Part shown: positions 9,966-18,618 of the stretch, piece by piece
How the letters are laid out: every line of letters begins with the position of its first letter
Numbering within the stretch: position 1 is the stretch's first letter
Assembly: GCA_019638235.1 (NCBI GenBank)
Contig: JAHBUE010000001.1
Span: forward strand, 1,164,492 to 1,228,491
Source of the DNA: Cyclobacteriaceae bacterium
Lineage (GTDB): Bacteria > Bacteroidota > Bacteroidia > Cytophagales > Cyclobacteriaceae
Direction: 5' to 3'
DNA length: 64,000 nt
Notes under the pieces: model-generated
What the model saw: the letters and a program-made list of their open reading frames with translations, nothing else
What the model was told of the DNA's origin: nothing
Databases searched by the model: none
Translations under genes and position numbers: made by a program

Positions 9966-10151
9966 GGCGTTGAGGGTTTTGAAATAACCGGCCAATCATC
10001 GTGCCAAACCTTCAAGTATCGCTTTTGATGCTGAATTTAAAGGGCTGTTTGCCTGTATATTGCAAAAACGGGAAGGTTCCTCGTGTCAAGGAGAATTATC
10101 AAGTTAGTTGTATAACACTTATTTCCGGGTTCTGAAACTGTTCCTGTGGTT
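9966..10151 (-). other. Gap between the transposase gene and cas1
   Basis: 186 bases inside the cas operon with no conserved ORF. No exact TAnnTTTG box and no terminator is seen on the minus strand. It may hold the remains of the original cas9-cas1 junction or the right flank of the inserted transposase gene. Confidence 0.4.
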
Positions 10152-10802
10152 TTAAACCTGGTTGGGGTGGTTGACGTGAAGATCAACTGGCTTTTTATGG
10201 AATGAAATAAACCTATCCTTATTGCCAAACCAATTGATGATTTCTGTTGACTTTACAAGTTGTGATGTTTCTTGCAGGATGTCATTGTATGAACTCCATT
10301 GCCAATCGTCAGGTTTCTGAACAAACCCGTGATGTACCGGGTTGGCGTGGATGTAATGAATGATGTTGGTGAAATAATCATCATCGGTAATTTCTTTTCG
10401 TTTAAATGCCCGGATAAAAAGAGAACCCCTTCGGTTGTAAACTTTATTATACGCTTTGGTGTAGGCGTTGAAAAGATGACTGAATTGGAGAATGGTTAAA
10501 CGTTCAAGACCTGACAGGTCTTGTTTATCCGCGCCTGAAAGACCTGTCAGGTCTTTCGGGTCTTTCGGGTCTTTCGCTTTTTCTAATTTACTTTTAAAAA
10601 ATTCCTTCAACTCCGCTTCGCTTTTAACCCGCACCAACAGGTGCAGGTGGTTGGGCATGAGGCAGTATGCCAGCGTATCGACTACTGGCGGAATAAACTC
10701 TTCGTAGCGTTTTAAAAAATACCGGTAGTTGTCCTCGTTGCGGAAGAGGTTTTCCGAGCCGTTGACGTGGGTGTAGAGGTGGTATGTTTTTCCAATCTCC
10801 AT
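10152..10802 (-). CDS. REP-associated tyrosine (Y1, HUH) transposase inside the cas operon
   Basis: 216 residues of the Y1_Tnp/RAYT family: GKTYHLYTHVNGSENLF near the N terminus, the HUH motif YCLMPNHLHLLVR (about 46-58), and the catalytic tyrosine helix FTNIIHYIHANPVHHGF (about 147-163), then DDWQWSSYNDIL. All key residues are present, so it looks functional. These single-strand nucleases cut and join REP palindromes. Its ATG (10802-10800) shares one base with the cas9 stop (TAATG), so it should be translated by re-initiation from cas9. Residues about 75-100 (KDPKDPKDLTGLSG and following) are encoded by two perfect palindromes and a 9-bp tandem repeat. Such genes normally stand alone; placement between cas9 and cas1 is unusual. 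Confidence 0.93.
   Translation of the reverse strand: MEIGKTYHLYTHVNGSENLFRNEDNYRYFLKRYEEFIPPVVDTLAYCLMPNHLHLLVRVKSEAELKEFFKSKLEKAKDPKDPKDLTGLSGADKQDLSGLERLTILQFSHLFNAYTKAYNKVYNRRGSLFIRAFKRKEITDDDYFTNIIHYIHANPVHHGFVQKPDDWQWSSYNDILQETSQLVKSTEIINWFGNKDRFISFHKKPVDLHVNHPNQV
10505..10575. repeat. Two perfect palindromes plus a 9-bp tandem repeat within the transposase gene
   Basis: CAAGACCTGACAGGTCTTG (10505-10523, 9-bp arms) and a second perfect palindrome at 10537-10557 with 10-bp arms (GAAAGACCTG, T, CAGGTCTTTC) share the core GACCTG-N-CAGGTC. The second runs into three copies of a GGGTCTTTC-type 9-mer ending near 10575. They are in frame and add a linker between the HUH and tyrosine parts of the protein. 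They look like REP units captured in the coding sequence. Confidence 0.85.
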
Positions 10803-13800
10803 TATGCGGTTTTGATGTTTCCCAATCTGTCCACTTTTAGTTTAATGCAACATTCTTTTATTCGTACAGGATTGTCCATTGTTGTTTCTAATTTATTCAG
10901 ACTGCCGAGTTCTCCTATTTTACTTTTAGCGTCATAATTTTTGACTAAAGAAGCTATGTTTGAATGTATAAAATGACACTCACTTCCAGTGCTACTAACC
11001 ATTTTATAAATCCTCTTTGACTGATCGTTTCTTAGGTTATTAAAATTAACTTGGTTTTTGTTTTCCCTTTCTTCTTCAGTAGGAACATAAACCAAATCAT
11101 TTGGTGAAAGATGGAACAATAGGCTATCACCTTTTTCATTTTTATCAGGTACGGGTGTGAGCCCTTGTTTTTGTCGTTCAATGACTTCGTTTAATGGAAT
11201 GGTTTCAAAGCTTCGCTTACCATTTTCGTTTTGATAGATAGCAAAGAACAGGTTTGTGCCTTTGGCTGCCTCAACGTATTTCTCTTTTTTGTTACCCACT
11301 TGCCCTAAAGCAAACTTGCTACCCAATTCAAAAATCCGTGCCTTGTATACGGGTTGGTGAGGCTTGCCATCGTTGTATTTTTCAATATTTTTATTCATAT
11401 CGTCAATACCTTCTGGTGAGAATGCCAATTCGGGATTACCTCCTTTACTTGTTAGATAATTTGTGAGGATTTTCTGTATGCCCGTATCGGTAATGGACTC
11501 AATGGTTTTTAAATCAAAAGATGTGTTGATGCTTTTCCTTGTTGCTGTTAATATCTTTCCTTTTGGAACTTTTATTCTTGGTAACTCTACTTTTCCCGAA
11601 ACAGTATCTTTGTGCAACGATTTTCTAATCGCCCAGTTTGTTCCTCTCTGTTCTTGTAAATCTTTTACTTTAACGCCATTCTTTTCAATCCATTTTTCAT
11701 AATGATTGGTGGCCTTATTGATAACCCGCAAATTCTGTTTAAAGCTCACCACAATTTTTTCCAGTTTCTCTTTGGTGTCTTTGGTAAAGTTTTCCCACGG
11801 CTTTTTGAACTCCGTGAATTTATCTCTTTCTTTTCCGTCTTTATCTTTCCATTTTTCCTTGTTCCGTAATTTGTTTTGCAAATCATATCTTGAGTTTTCG
11901 GACTTAGCGTGTTGATTGTTCAACAAATTCACATGGTCGCGTGTGGCACAAGCAACCACTAATGCGTCCATGGCATGGTGGCGGTGGTCAATGCGTTTTT
12001 TTTGAAACCCTTTTGAAAGCTCAAAGGGTACAGTGGGTAAATATTTTTGGTATTTCTCATTCCATACTGTGAAGTGGGATGAATTTGTTAGTTGGTTCAT
12101 CCGTTCAAAGCGTGATAGAATTAAATCGTTCCAAATATCGTTCAATCCCCAGTCTTGTTTTAAACGGTCAGTAATTTTTCCATTACCCGGAATAATGTTT
12201 TTTGAATTTACCCCGTCATCGTTTTTAGCGGCACGAACAATGTTTGATAAAACGGAAGAAATGAACTTGCTAATGTAGCGTGTATCATTCAGTTGACGGG
12301 CAATCATCTTTTCAGGAATCTCATCCAGCAAGAGCTTATTGCGTTTTGAACGATTATTTTCATAATGTTTTTTTACGAAATCTCTGTATTCATCTTCGGT
12401 GAAGATTTTTACTTTATTACCAAAACCGGTTTCAACAATTTCACCGGGATGGTTTTTAATAAACTCTAAACCAAGCTGGTTGTCTTTTAATTTGTTTACA
12501 GCGGATTCACAAATCACCTTATTGCCAAAACTATCATCAAAATATCGGCTTTGTGGAATAATGTGTTCTATCTCATAGGCGGACGTAAACAGTTTATTTA
12601 ATGGAATCATTTCACCAGTATAAGGTGAACGGTATTTTTGCTCTAACCATAATTTATAACGTGTCAGTTCAGTCTTTGTAGGCTGTGCAGATCTACTGAT
12701 TTTAATAATGTCATCAGGAATCTCAATATTGGAATTTAATACCCCATCTTCGTATATCTTTAGAATCTCTTGTTGTATAGGTGAATATTCGCGTACATTT
12801 TCAACATTAATGTCATTTTTCAATTCCATCAACAGAGCTTTTATCCGTAGATTGGTGTTTTCATTCCCTGTTATTTGTTCTGTCATTCGCTTTCTGTCTT
12901 CGGCAGTGTTTTTCATTTCCCTGCCCAATTCGATATGGATTTCATCAAAGAAATCCTTTGCACCCTTGCCATAGTGTTGCCATATATCACCAACTACACG
13001 AAGTGTTTCGGTTACAACTTGTTCTACAATGGGGTTACGCAGTGAATGCTGTTTAAATCCTTCAAGATATTTTTTTAAATCGTCAACAGAATTCCACTTG
13101 CCTGCAATAGTTGCTTCGGAATGGCGACCGTAAACAATGTATTGAGCTAACCAAAGTGGCAAGGCTTGGAAGTGATTTTGTTCTGTGAGGTTAATTGCCT
13201 TTTCACGAACCCTGTCTTTTATGTTTTCATCAAATTCGCCTGTGATTATTTTATCAATTCTGTCTTTGACTTTGTTGTCAACTGTTTCCCAATTCCAATG
13301 TTTCCCAAGCCGCATTAACGGTAATAATTTCTTAATGGATTTTTCGGAATAGGAACCATACTCGCTTTTAAATGGTGGGAATTTTTTGAAAACCTCTACA
13401 AAAGAATCTTCATCCAGTTGGTGTTTTTCTGCAAAAGATTTCAGCGCTTTCTCAAACTCCTCTTTATCTGTTACTGAATAAATGATGTGCCATAACCTTT
13501 GCTCAATATCCCTTGTGAGAAAACCGTCCGTTATATTTTTGATTTTTTCTAATCTTGTACGGATTAATGTTTTCGTTTCGTTGCAGGGGTATGCTTTATC
13601 TTCAACATAATTCCAACGATACTTATCTGCCTCGGTATTCAATGCTTTGCCTTTTAATCCTTTTTGCTCTAAGAGGTATTTTATCAAAGGCTTTTGTTCA
13701 ATTTCTTTTCTGTTGTTTAGAAACTCAAAGAGATTTTCAATGTTCTGTACGCTACTTAAAAATTCGGAAGTTGCGTTACTGTCGTCTTCTTTTTTGTATA

Positions 13801-15208
13801 TGGACAGGTTGTAAATCCATTGCCAAATACGAAATTCCTGATAATACGGATTTGATTTGGGAATGACTTTCAGGTATTCTGTTCTCTCTTCTCCATTGAC
13901 CTTGAATATTCGATATTCTAATGGGCAGTTGCCGATCGAAGATTTTTGACTACGCAATGGACGTTGATAAAAAAGTATGTCCTCTGTGAACAGATGTATA
14001 AAATCTCGTTTATTTAACAATAATTGGTGTGCTTCGTTGTTTCTATACAGTTCACGCAAACAATCATTGTACAAATCGCCATTGAATAATTTAGGTTGTA
14101 GCTCAATTTGTTTTTTCAAGATCTGTTTCAGTTCATCTTTATAAAATTTACGGTCAATGGTGCGAACTAATTTACCTCGGATTTTTTGAGTGGGCTTTTG
14201 TAGCAATACTTCGTAGATGTAAGTGCCAACGGTTTTACCACTGTTGGCAATAGTTATTTCTGTTTTAGCTTTTATTTTTTTGTAAATTTTGTCTTGGTCA
14301 GCCTTGCTCATCAAGTCAATTTCTTCAAACGAAGGCAGCGGAGTTATTTTTCGTTTTTCTTTTCCCTCTTTATCTGTTTTCTTGTCTTTTACAATTTTGA
14401 TGTTGCCATGTTCGTCTAATTCTTCGGTAACTAAAAATTCTTTTTCTGTGTTCAGCCATTGGGGTTCAGAAGTAAACGTTGCAGAATATGTCCATCCGTT
14501 TTCTAATGTTAGTGTGTACCATGTTTTCTTGTCATTCTTTTTATCTTTTTCACCTTTCTCTATTTGAGTAACTTTAAGCGAAACGACATATTCTTTTTTG
14601 CCAGATGTTTCTTCGTCTTCGCCTCGCAATTGATAATAGCCCCGTTTTTGATTGAAATTCAATAAAATCCAAGCCAATTCTTCCTTTTCAACCTTTTCAG
14701 TTAATGCTTTTTTGCGGAGGTAATAAATTGTCCAGTCGTATGGGATTTTTATATCTTCGCTCTTTTTATTTTTTCGGTTCAGTAGTTCAGGTTGATTTTT
14801 CTTGAAATCAGCCAGCATCTCTTCAAACGATTTTTTGAAGACAAATTGATTGTCTTTGTAAGCGAGTTTGGGTTCTTTGTCTTCGAAGAATTGCCCTAAT
14901 CGTTTTTCAAAATCTATTTCTGAGGCATAATGTTTGGGCAAGAAACTCAAGACGTTTAATGCACGGTGCAGTCTTTCGCGCCTTAATAGATAACGTTCCC
15001 TAAGTCGCCTTACACTTCTAAGACGAGTTCTTTCCGCTGTTTGCGAAACAGAGTTTCCTTTACCAAATTCTCCCAAGATATCTTGGCTCATCGGAATAAT
15101 CCGACTTCCCATCCCAAGTATATTTCCTGTTTTGTTTTCAAAATCTTGCTGAACCAATGCCCAACCAATACTATTGGTTCCTAAATCAAGTCCTAAAATT
15201 TTTTTCAT
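10802..15208 (-). CDS. cas9: CRISPR-associated endonuclease Cas9 (type II-C)
   Basis: 1468 residues, in the size range of the long II-C Cas9 proteins of Bacteroidota. RuvC-I is LGLDLGTNSIGWA with catalytic Asp8. An Arg-rich bridge helix follows (about 58-84, AERTRLRSVRRLRERYLLRR). RuvC-II is IHIELGREMKN with Glu760; HNH is YEIEHIIPQS with His882 and SFGNKVICESAVNKLK; RuvC-III is DHRHHAMDALVVA with His1078 and Asp1081. All nuclease residues are present. It cleaves DNA under crRNA:tracrRNA guidance; the PAM cannot be read. It is the first gene of the operon cas9, transposase, cas1, cas2; csn2 and cas4 are absent, which fits II-C. The start region is divergent from the tracrRNA, 42 bases away. 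Confidence 0.99.
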   Translation of the reverse strand: MKKILGLDLGTNSIGWALVQQDFENKTGNILGMGSRIIPMSQDILGEFGKGNSVSQTAERTRLRSVRRLRERYLLRRERLHRALNVLSFLPKHYASEIDFEKRLGQFFEDKEPKLAYKDNQFVFKKSFEEMLADFKKNQPELLNRKNKKSEDIKIPYDWTIYYLRKKALTEKVEKEELAWILLNFNQKRGYYQLRGEDEETSGKKEYVVSLKVTQIEKGEKDKKNDKKTWYTLTLENGWTYSATFTSEPQWLNTEKEFLVTEELDEHGNIKIVKDKKTDKEGKEKRKITPLPSFEEIDLMSKADQDKIYKKIKAKTEITIANSGKTVGTYIYEVLLQKPTQKIRGKLVRTIDRKFYKDELKQILKKQIELQPKLFNGDLYNDCLRELYRNNEAHQLLLNKRDFIHLFTEDILFYQRPLRSQKSSIGNCPLEYRIFKVNGEERTEYLKVIPKSNPYYQEFRIWQWIYNLSIYKKEDDSNATSEFLSSVQNIENLFEFLNNRKEIEQKPLIKYLLEQKGLKGKALNTEADKYRWNYVEDKAYPCNETKTLIRTRLEKIKNITDGFLTRDIEQRLWHIIYSVTDKEEFEKALKSFAEKHQLDEDSFVEVFKKFPPFKSEYGSYSEKSIKKLLPLMRLGKHWNWETVDNKVKDRIDKIITGEFDENIKDRVREKAINLTEQNHFQALPLWLAQYIVYGRHSEATIAGKWNSVDDLKKYLEGFKQHSLRNPIVEQVVTETLRVVGDIWQHYGKGAKDFFDEIHIELGREMKNTAEDRKRMTEQITGNENTNLRIKALLMELKNDINVENVREYSPIQQEILKIYEDGVLNSNIEIPDDIIKISRSAQPTKTELTRYKLWLEQKYRSPYTGEMIPLNKLFTSAYEIEHIIPQSRYFDDSFGNKVICESAVNKLKDNQLGLEFIKNHPGEIVETGFGNKVKIFTEDEYRDFVKKHYENNRSKRNKLLLDEIPEKMIARQLNDTRYISKFISSVLSNIVRAAKNDDGVNSKNIIPGNGKITDRLKQDWGLNDIWNDLILSRFERMNQLTNSSHFTVWNEKYQKYLPTVPFELSKGFQKKRIDHRHHAMDALVVACATRDHVNLLNNQHAKSENSRYDLQNKLRNKEKWKDKDGKERDKFTEFKKPWENFTKDTKEKLEKIVVSFKQNLRVINKATNHYEKWIEKNGVKVKDLQEQRGTNWAIRKSLHKDTVSGKVELPRIKVPKGKILTATRKSINTSFDLKTIESITDTGIQKILTNYLTSKGGNPELAFSPEGIDDMNKNIEKYNDGKPHQPVYKARIFELGSKFALGQVGNKKEKYVEAAKGTNLFFAIYQNENGKRSFETIPLNEVIERQKQGLTPVPDKNEKGDSLLFHLSPNDLVYVPTEEERENKNQVNFNNLRNDQSKRIYKMVSSTGSECHFIHSNIASLVKNYDAKSKIGELGSLNKLETTMDNPVRIKECCIKLKVDRLGNIKTA

Positions 15209-15238
15209 GGGTTTTTAAGATTAAGCCTGAACTATATT

Positions 15239-15246
15239 TATATTTG
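15239..15246 (+). promoter_or_regulatory. -7 box of the tracrRNA promoter
   Basis: TATATTTG is an exact Bacteroidota TAnnTTTG box. The spacing predicts transcription start at about 15251, the beginning of the anti-repeat. A TTTTT stretch at 15212-15216 occupies the -33 position, although it lacks the usual G. Confidence 0.65.
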
Positions 15247-15250
15247 TTTA

Positions 15251-15336
15251 TCGTTTATCGAAAGCAAATCACAATAAGGATTATTCCGTTGTGAAAACAT
15301 TTAAGGTGGCCCCGACTTGTCGGGGTCGCCTTTTTT
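15251..15336 (+). ncRNA. tracrRNA
   Basis: ATCGTTTATCGAAAGCAAAT (15250-15269) and the next five bases are complementary to the CRISPR repeat at 24 of 25 positions (15250-15274). The single bulge is an A-C mismatch. Then comes a small nexus hairpin GGATTATTCC (about 15278-15287) and the stretch GTTGTGAAAACATTTAA. A terminator hairpin follows (GGTGGCCCCGAC, loop, GTCGGGGTCGCC at 15305-15330) with TTTTTT. This is the expected order for a II-C tracrRNA of about 86 nt. It is transcribed away from cas9. Confidence 0.93.
15305..15336 (+). terminator. Rho-independent terminator of the tracrRNA
   Basis: A GC-rich 12-bp stem with two G-T pairs, core CCCCGA-CTTG-TCGGGG, is followed by six T residues. 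Confidence 0.9.
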
Positions 15337-15436
15337 CATGCCTGAATATAAGCAACCCAACTGACAACCCCTGACACTTTTCATCCCTTACTGCTTAATT
15401 TCATCATTTTTTCACCCCTGGGGTTAATCGAATCTT

Positions 15437-15460
15437 TTGCGGAAAGACTATATTCCGCAA
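15437..15460. promoter_or_regulatory. Perfect inverted repeat before the MFS exporter gene
   Basis: TTGCGGAA and TTCCGCAA are separated by 8 bases and lie 13-36 bases before the ATG. The symmetry suggests a repressor operator or a hairpin in the mRNA leader. TetA-like exporters are often controlled this way, but no regulator gene is adjacent. Confidence 0.4.
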
Positions 15461-15472
15461 ATTTTTTTCAAC

Positions 15473-16699
15473 ATGTCCCTCAACCGCAAACCAGCCCTCG
15501 GCTTTATTTTTATTACACTGCTCATTGATGTTACCGGCTTGGGTATCATCATACCGGTAATGCCAAAACTTATCCAGGAGTTAACCGGTGGCACTGTAAG
15601 CGATGCTGCTTCTGACGGTGGTTGGCTTATTTCATCGTATGCTATCATGCAATTTTTTTGTGCGCCCATTATGGGTGCGTTGAGCGATCGTTTCGGCCGC
15701 AGGCCGGTGTTACTGGCTTCGTTGTTTGGCTTTGGGCTGGATTACATCCTGTTGGCGTTTGCGCCTACATTAAGCTGGCTGTTTGCGGGACGCATTATTG
15801 CCGGTATTATGGGTGCGAGTTTTACAACGGCAGGTGCTTACATTGCAGATATAAGCACACCGGATAAGCGTGCACAGAACTTTGGCATCATCGGGGCGGC
15901 TTTTGGCCTGGGCTTTATCTTAGGTCCGGTTATTGGCGGCTTGCTGGGCGACTTCGGGTCGCGTGTTCCGTTTTTGTTTGCAGCCGCGTTAACGTTGCTG
16001 AACTGGCTGTACGGATTTTTTATTTTGCCCGAATCACTCAAGCCTGAAAACAGGCGTGTCTTTTCGTGGAAGCGTGCGAACCCGTTAGGCACACTAAAAA
16101 GTTTGTTTCGGTATAAGGTTATTGCCGGGTTGTTTTTTGCGCTCGCCTTCGTTTACATTTCTGCGCATGCTGTGCAAAGCAACTGGTCGTATTATACCAT
16201 TGAAAAATTTCAGTGGACTGAACGCTCCATTGGTATTTCATTAGGTGTGGTAGGGTTAATGTTTGCTATTATTCAGGGCGGACTTATCCGCGTTATCATT
16301 CCAAAGCTTGGGCAGGAGCGAAGCGTTTACATTGGACTTGGCTTGTACGCGGTTGGCCTTTTGTTATATAGTTTGGCAACAGAAGGGTGGATGATGTACG
16401 CCATCACGGTAGTGTACTGCCTGGGCAGTATTGCCGGCCCGGCACTTCAGGGCATTATGTCGGGTGTAATTCCGCCAAATGAACAGGGAGAACTGCAAGG
16501 AGGCTTTACCAGCCTGATGAGTATTGCTTCTATTATCGGGCCACCGGTAATGAATGAATTGTTTGCATACTTTTCCGGCAGTCGTGCTCCGGTATATTTT
16601 CCGGGCGCGGCCATGTTGCTCGGTGCGTTGTTAACGCTGATCAGTGCTCTGTTGGCAAGACGGACGTTGAGAAAAAATTTACTGCAGGGTAAATCCTGA
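15473..16699 (+). CDS. MFS transporter, TetA-like drug exporter family
   Basis: 408 residues from the ATG at 15473 ([20 protein letters not shown]). Twelve hydrophobic segments are visible. The family A-motif is [17 protein letters not shown] (about 75-91), and [19 protein letters not shown] in helix 1 is typical of the TCR/Tet group, as are [11 protein letters not shown] and [12 protein letters not shown]. It probably exports a small molecule by proton antiport; tetracycline itself is not implied. It is monocistronic, with an inverted repeat just upstream. It does not belong to the CRISPR operon, being divergent from it. Confidence 0.88.
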   Translation: MSLNRKPALGFIFITLLIDVTGLGIIIPVMPKLIQELTGGTVSDAASDGGWLISSYAIMQFFCAPIMGALSDRFGRRPVLLASLFGFGLDYILLAFAPTLSWLFAGRIIAGIMGASFTTAGAYIADISTPDKRAQNFGIIGAAFGLGFILGPVIGGLLGDFGSRVPFLFAAALTLLNWLYGFFILPESLKPENRRVFSWKRANPLGTLKSLFRYKVIAGLFFALAFVYISAHAVQSNWSYYTIEKFQWTERSIGISLGVVGLMFAIIQGGLIRVIIPKLGQERSVYIGLGLYAVGLLLYSLATEGWMMYAITVVYCLGSIAGPALQGIMSGVIPPNEQGELQGGFTSLMSIASIIGPPVMNELFAYFSGSRAPVYFPGAAMLLGALLTLISALLARRTLRKNLLQGKS

Positions 16700-16721
16700 T
16701 AAAGGCTGCGCAAGAAAAAAA

Positions 16722-17315
16722 TCAGCCAATCAGTTTTTTATAGATTTCCAAACACACCCACGCATCAGTGGCGGCATATTCCAATTGTTTTTTGGTAAGC
16801 GTGGCGGCCTCCCAGTTAGAGGTTTGAGCGCTTTTTGAAATACGGAAGCCCAACAAAAGGGCAGCAAGTTTTTTTACGCTTTCAACTTGCAGGCCGGCCC
16901 CGCGTGCAAGTGCCGAAAGTTCGGTGAACCCACCCGGCTGAAAACGCGACAACCGCACAAGGGCTTTTATATCATCACGAATGCCGATACCGGCCTTCCG
17001 AACCACGCCATTCTCAAGAAAGTCAAGAATAGGTTTCGTTAGCCCGGTTTGATTTAACCGCACCAAAAAAACCTTATCGGGAATGGCGACTTGCATTAAC
17101 GATACGCTGTGAATAACTCCTTTTTTGAAACTCGGGCGGGTTTCCGTATCAAAACCTATGGCCGTATGCTCTTTAATTTCGTCAAAGGCACGTTGTATTT
17201 TCGACTCTTCCTGGAGGAGGACGATTTTGCCCTTGAAGGATTTCAGCGGCAATGCGCTTATCTCTTCTTGCGATATGGTAAGGTTACCGGTAAGCGGTTT
17301 GTTCGGGTTTGTCAT
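16722..17315 (-). CDS. 3'-5' exonuclease domain protein (RNase D-like, DEDDy)
   Basis: 197 residues forming one DnaQ-like fold. Motif Exo I is IGFDTETRPSFKKG (Asp and Glu, about 64-70), Exo II is in KAGIGIRDDIKAL, and Exo III is QLEYAATDAWVCLEIYKKL (Tyr and Asp). There is no HRDC domain, so it is shorter than RNase D and resembles the stand-alone 3'-5' exonucleases common in this phylum. It likely trims RNA or single-stranded DNA. No operon partner; the next minus-strand gene starts over 1 kb upstream. Confidence 0.87.
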   Translation of the reverse strand: MTNPNKPLTGNLTISQEEISALPLKSFKGKIVLLQEESKIQRAFDEIKEHTAIGFDTETRPSFKKGVIHSVSLMQVAIPDKVFLVRLNQTGLTKPILDFLENGVVRKAGIGIRDDIKALVRLSRFQPGGFTELSALARGAGLQVESVKKLAALLLGFRISKSAQTSNWEAATLTKKQLEYAATDAWVCLEIYKKLIG

Positions 17316-17401
17316 CCGGCCTTCGGGGCATTAATATTCAACGCATGTTCGGGCAAGCAAGTTAGAAATTTCGGCCATCCCCGAAAATGAAGCCCCGGTA
17401 T

Positions 17402-18523
17402 TTATTCTGTTATCGAATAATGAACGTTCCTGTCTTTTAAATGCTTCAGTATAAATTGAAAGTGTTCCTCCTCTTCGCCTAAGTATTCGGGCGGGCAAAT
17501 GCCTTTCCTGTTAAACTTTTCACCGGCCACCAGCTGCGCGGCAGCCGTGCAGGTATATCCCGTTGTGCGGGCCATCGAAAGCGTGCCTGTGTTTTTATCG
17601 GTACGGTCGAGCAGGTTGTATTGATATGTTTTTTCTATACCGTTTTCGTTGCCGCTTATGCGGATGCGCATTACGGTAAACTCTTCTTCACCGGGTTTCA
17701 GCTTCCATTTCGGGAAGAGCAGGCTGGCTGTAACATCAACCGGCCTGACCTTCACACCCTTCACTTCAATTTCGTTATACGAAAAGAAACCCGATTCGCG
17801 CAGCACGCGCAGGTACTCAACGCAGCCGGGGTAACGCAATGTCTTTTCAATCATGTTCGGAATGTTCGGCATGGTTTTTATTAACGACCGCAACCCATCC
17901 GAATTCCATGACTCCAATGTGCCCACACCATCGAAGTGAACCAGTTCAGGGTCAGAGAGGGCTTCCTTTACAACAACGGCACCGTTTTGCACATAGCGCG
18001 CAGGGCGAATGTATTCTTCAATAACATCAATAGGAGAGAAGACAGCTTTGTATTCGTAGGGCCATTCGCGCACAACAGGAAGTCCGCCAACTAAACATTC
18101 GTAGTGCGTTATCTCCATACGGCAGCTATGATACCCTAAAATTATATTGCCCATGCCGGGCGCAACACCACAATCCGTAACAATGGTTACATTATTTTTT
18201 TTGGCAAGGTCATCCAACAGAAACGGGTCTTCAGGAAAGAAAGAAATATCTATCATGTTTTTGCCGGATTCGATTACTGTTTTTGCCGTGTTGAACCCCA
18301 TAAAGCCCGGAACGGCTCCCACAACTAAGTCGAACGGCTTGAGCAATTCGGCTAACTGATGCAGGTCGGTTATATCAGCTTTTATTGTTTTAATGTCCGA
18401 TGATTGAAGTGCAGCAAGTGCATGGTCGTTAATATCTGCCGAGGTAACGTCAAACGTTTTGGCTAAGTCGAGGGCAATGGCTTTACCAACAAGCCCGGCC
18501 CCGAGTACAATAATTTTTTTCAT
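17402..18523 (-). CDS. Saccharopine dehydrogenase-like oxidoreductase (first copy)
   Basis: 373 residues from the ATG at 18523, which begins the Rossmann motif MKKIIVLGAGLVGKAIALDL (GxGxxG); a GC-rich upstream extension to 18577 is less likely. ADINDHALAAL after strand 2 fits a dinucleotide-binding acidic residue. VTDCGVAPGMGNI and the C-terminal domain match the saccharopine dehydrogenase/LKR-SDH family. It may act in lysine breakdown or on another amino acid; the reaction direction is not evident. A second, longer family member lies at 57647-58978. Confidence 0.85.
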   Translation of the reverse strand: MKKIIVLGAGLVGKAIALDLAKTFDVTSADINDHALAALQSSDIKTIKADITDLHQLAELLKPFDLVVGAVPGFMGFNTAKTVIESGKNMIDISFFPEDPFLLDDLAKKNNVTIVTDCGVAPGMGNIILGYHSCRMEITHYECLVGGLPVVREWPYEYKAVFSPIDVIEEYIRPARYVQNGAVVVKEALSDPELVHFDGVGTLESWNSDGLRSLIKTMPNIPNMIEKTLRYPGCVEYLRVLRESGFFSYNEIEVKGVKVRPVDVTASLLFPKWKLKPGEEEFTVMRIRISGNENGIEKTYQYNLLDRTDKNTGTLSMARTTGYTCTAAAQLVAGEKFNRKGICPPEYLGEEEEHFQFILKHLKDRNVHYSITE

Positions 18524-18618
18524 GCTGCAAAATACAGCCTTATGGGAATCTCTAAAAGCCCTATCTTTATCAGCCAAAGGGCACCTCTAAAAACTCCCTG
18601 AACTATAACCCTACATCC

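Noticed and set aside
10802..10804. Cas9 truncated by the transposase insertion
   Set aside because: All catalytic motifs are present and the C terminus (CIKLKVDRLGNIKTA) looks like a natural Cas9 end, so the junction seems to lie just after the true stop.
10802..15208. Plus-strand frames of 60-100 codons inside cas9
   Set aside because: They are antisense shadows with biased composition (Phe/Ser/Leu) and no recognisable domains.
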